A DNA stretch of 8,013 bases, from the NCBI GenBank assembly GCA_905616435.1, contig CAJQSU010000028.1, positions 1 to 8,013 on the forward strand, written 5' to 3'. Position numbers and translations under genes: made by a program. The notes under the pieces are model-generated. The model saw only the letters and a list, made by a program, of their open reading frames with translations, made no database searches and was not told where the DNA came from. Below are positions 6,102 through 8,013 of this stretch, piece by piece. This DNA is from an uncultured Candidatus Pelagibacter sp. (GTDB taxonomy: Bacteria; Pseudomonadota; Alphaproteobacteria; Pelagibacterales; Pelagibacteraceae). The stretch's first letter is position 1, and each line of letters opens with the position of its first letter.

Positions 6102-7438
6102 TGTTTAAAAAGATTCTAATTGCAAACCGTGGGGAAATTGCAGTTAGAGTTATTAGGGCATGTAAGGAATGGGGAATCTCAACTGTAGCAGTGCACTCTG
6201 ATGTGGACAAAGATAGCATGCATGTGAGAATGGCTGATGAGAGTGTTTGTATAGGATCTCATCAACCTGCTGATAGTTACTTAAACATTCCTGCACTTAT
6301 GTCAGCAATTGAAATAACAAAAGCTGAGGCAGTTCATCCTGGATACGGTTTTTTATCTGAAAATGCAAATTTTGCTCGAGTACTTGAGGAAAACAATATC
6401 AAATTTATTGGAGCATCCTCTAAATTAATTAATATGATGGGTGATAAAATTCAAGCAAAAATAGTTGCTAAAGAAAATGGTTTACCGGTAATTGAAGGAT
6501 CTGAAGGTGGTGTTAGTGATACAACTGAGGCAAAAAAATTATGTAAAAAAATTGGATTTCCTGTTTTAATTAAAGCCTCTGGGGGTGGAGGTGGAAAAGG
6601 TATGAAGATTGTCTATAAAGAAGAAGATTTTGATACTTTGTTTTCAGCTGCAAAATCTGAAGCAAAAAAATATTTTGGAAATGATGAAGTATATATTGAG
6701 AAATTTTTTCAAAACCCCAGACACATTGAGGTTCAAATTTTAGCAGGTAAAAATAGAGTTGTTCACCTTCATGAAAGAGATTGCTCAGTTCAAAGAAGAC
6801 ATCAAAAGCTAATAGAGGAAACGCCAAGTCCAGTTTTAAACGATGAAATTAGAAAAGATTTATTTGAGAGAACGGTAAAAATGGTCAGTAAAATTGGATA
6901 TCAAGGTGCGGGAACTGTTGAATTTATCTATGAAGATGGGAAGTTTTATTTTCTAGAAATGAATACTAGAGTTCAAGTAGAGCACCCCGTTACAGAAATG
7001 GTAACGGGTATAGATATTATTAAAGAACAAATATGGATCGCTTTTTCTGGGGATACAGCCTTAAAACAAAGCGATATAATGCCAAGAGGGCATGCAATCG
7101 AGTGCAGAATAAATGCTGAAGATGCAAGTAAAAATTTTCAACCTTCACCCGGCACGATTGGAATGTGTCATCAACCATCAGGCTTTAGAACTAGAGTGGA
7201 TGGTGCTATATTTCAAGGATATAAAGTTACACCATATTATGACAGCCTGATTTGTAAAGTTATTACCCAGGGAAGAAATAGAAAAGAGGCCATTCAAAGA
7301 ATGACTAGGTCCCTTGACGAGTTTGTTATTGAGGGGATAACCACTACAATTCCGTTACATAAAAAACTTCTTAATCACAAAAAATTTATAGACTCAGATT
7401 TCAATGTTGGTTGGCTAGATAAAGAAAAAATAATTTAA
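6101..7438 (+). CDS. accC: Biotin carboxylase subunit of acetyl-CoA carboxylase
   Basis: AccC carboxylates the biotin on AccB using ATP and bicarbonate. The 445-residue length is normal for the stand-alone enzyme. The N-terminal domain opens with KKILIANRGEIAVRVIRAC and includes HPGYGFLSEN (79-88). The ATP-grasp domain carries the glycine-rich loop KASGGGGGKGM (158-168), HERDCSVQRRHQKLIEE (224-240, with Lys236), and EMNTRVQVEHPVTE (286-299). Arg290 and Glu294 in the last motif correspond to E. coli R292 and E296. The C-terminal domain includes ECRINAEDASKNFQPSPG (334-351). No key residue is missing and the protein ends without a fused carboxyltransferase or carrier domain. The ATG shares one base with the accB stop (TAATG), so translation is likely coupled. 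The stop overlaps the convergent DUF2155 gene by 4 bases. Confidence 0.98.
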   Translation: MFKKILIANRGEIAVRVIRACKEWGISTVAVHSDVDKDSMHVRMADESVCIGSHQPADSYLNIPALMSAIEITKAEAVHPGYGFLSENANFARVLEENNIKFIGASSKLINMMGDKIQAKIVAKENGLPVIEGSEGGVSDTTEAKKLCKKIGFPVLIKASGGGGGKGMKIVYKEEDFDTLFSAAKSEAKKYFGNDEVYIEKFFQNPRHIEVQILAGKNRVVHLHERDCSVQRRHQKLIEETPSPVLNDEIRKDLFERTVKMVSKIGYQGAGTVEFIYEDGKFYFLEMNTRVQVEHPVTEMVTGIDIIKEQIWIAFSGDTALKQSDIMPRGHAIECRINAEDASKNFQPSPGTIGMCHQPSGFRTRVDGAIFQGYKVTPYYDSLICKVITQGRNRKEAIQRMTRSLDEFVIEGITTTIPLHKKLLNHKKFIDSDFNVGWLDKEKII

Positions 7439-7809
7439 TAACAATCTATAAGCCAAATATCATAAACTGGATGATCAAAAGGTGCTATTGAAGGGCTTGA
7501 TGAAAACATCCATCCGTTAAAAACGTAAACTTTATCATTGTCATTTTTTGTTAAATCTCTAACCTGAATATAAGCTTTAATTTCTGGGTTATCATCAAAT
7601 TCTGAATTAGTACATTTCATACTTTTTATAGCTAAATCTTTATAGATTAACTCTTCACCATTATTTAAATTAACTAATTCATTTTTTGAACTAATCTTAT
7701 CTAAAATTTTAATATCTGTTTTGGCACCACTCATATCATTTTCTGTCTGAGCATATGCAATTTTGAATACTAGAATACTAGTAATGATACTAATTAAAAA
7801 CTTATTCAG
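7435..7809 (-). CDS. DUF2155 family secreted protein, probable CTG start
   Basis: The C-terminus FNGWMFSSSPSIAPFDHPVYDIWLIDC is diagnostic of DUF2155, an alphaproteobacterial family of unknown function. No ATG gives a sensible N-terminus. The ATG at 7917 would add 36 residues that are only the shifted reading of the upstream NDUFA12-like gene, and the next ATG (residue 26) lies after the signal sequence. The CTG at 7809 gives 124 residues beginning LNKFLISIITSILVFKIAYAQ, a good Sec signal peptide (Lys, hydrophobic core, likely cut after AYA at residue 20). This start overlaps the upstream stop by 8 bases, suggesting coupled translation. Two cysteines (66 and 123) could form a disulfide in the periplasm. 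Family identification is strong, the exact start is inferred and the function is unknown. Confidence 0.85.
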   Translation of the reverse strand: MNKFLISIITSILVFKIAYAQTENDMSGAKTDIKILDKISSKNELVNLNNGEELIYKDLAIKSMKCTNSEFDDNPEIKAYIQVRDLTKNDNDKVYVFNGWMFSSSPSIAPFDHPVYDIWLIDCY

Positions 7810-8013
7810 ATTTCCAGCTTTTATATTTTTTATTAATAGCGCTATCTTTATCTTTGTAAGGATAATAGGCCTTTTCGGTACCAGTAGGGTTTGATTGATG
7901 TGGTTTTTGCCACTCATATTTTTCTAGGTCGTGTTTTTTTTCGATTCTATTTGGAGTAAAATGCATCCATGAATACCATTCAACGGGTATATTGGTTGCA
8001 TCAACTTCATCCG
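7802..8013 (-). CDS. NDUFA12-like accessory subunit of NADH:ubiquinone oxidoreductase (C-terminal part)
   Basis: An open frame enters from the right edge and stops at 7804-7802, giving the last 69 residues. It contains PVEWYSWMHFTPNR and then EWQKPHQSNPTGTEKAYYP, which match the NDUFA12 (17.2 kDa, B17.2) family pattern of W-x-x-W-x-H followed by W-x-KPHQ-x-N-x-TGT-x-x-AY-x-P. In alphaproteobacteria, as in mitochondria, this protein is a peripheral subunit of respiratory complex I on its cytoplasmic/matrix arm. The 5' part, including the start, is outside the window. The gene overlaps the following DUF2155 gene by 8 bases, so the two are probably one operon. Confidence 0.9.
   Translation of the reverse strand, partial: DEVDATNIPVEWYSWMHFTPNRIEKKHDLEKYEWQKPHQSNPTGTEKAYYPYKDKDSAINKKYKSWKSE

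Noticed and set aside
6570..6827. Minus-strand open frame of 85 codons inside accC.
   Set aside because: It lies over the conserved ATP-grasp core of AccC and is a shadow.
7810..7917. An N-terminal extension of the DUF2155 protein from the ATG at 7917.
   Set aside because: These bases encode the conserved C-terminus of the NDUFA12-like protein in another frame, and the extension would bury the signal peptide.

Overview
The window looks like a piece of a streamlined alphaproteobacterial genome, most likely of the SAR11 (Pelagibacter) type. This rests on very AT-rich DNA (roughly 30% G+C by eye), proteins rich in Lys, Ile and Asn, and almost no space between genes. It also rests on typical alphaproteobacterial families and neighbourhoods: aroQ-accB-accC, a DUF2155 protein next to an NDUFA12-like complex I subunit, and RNase E divergent from a class A penicillin-binding protein. 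Only about 116 bases (2255-2347, 4992-4998 and 5218-5233) are not covered by a predicted gene. No mobile element, CRISPR array, tRNA, rRNA or phage signature was seen.

Layout: (1) 1-2254, minus strand, a bifunctional penicillin-binding protein 1A whose C-terminus runs off the left edge. (2) 2255-2347, a 93-base divergent control region holding a 22-base imperfect palindrome; the palindrome contains a perfect TATAAT box pointing at the PBP gene. (3) 2348-4231, plus strand, an RNase E/G-type endoribonuclease with intact catalytic residues, no zinc-link cysteines and a very short C-terminus. (4) 5217-4224, minus strand, the thiazole pair thiS-thiG, which converges on and overlaps the RNase E gene. 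(5) 5234-7438, plus strand, an overlapping operon aroQ-accB-accC. (6) 8013-7435, minus strand, the end of an NDUFA12-family gene followed by a DUF2155 secreted protein, which converges on and overlaps accC.

The genes are housekeeping: peptidoglycan synthesis, RNA decay, thiamin thiazole synthesis, the shikimate pathway, the first step of fatty acid synthesis, and respiratory complex I. AccB and AccC work together as the biotin carrier and biotin carboxylase of acetyl-CoA carboxylase. ThiS and ThiG work together as sulfur carrier and thiazole synthase. I found no undescribed system. The points worth a second look come from genome compaction: overlapping convergent 3' ends with no visible terminators, possible leaderless transcripts, a probable CTG start, an SD made of glycine codons, and the reduced RNase E.
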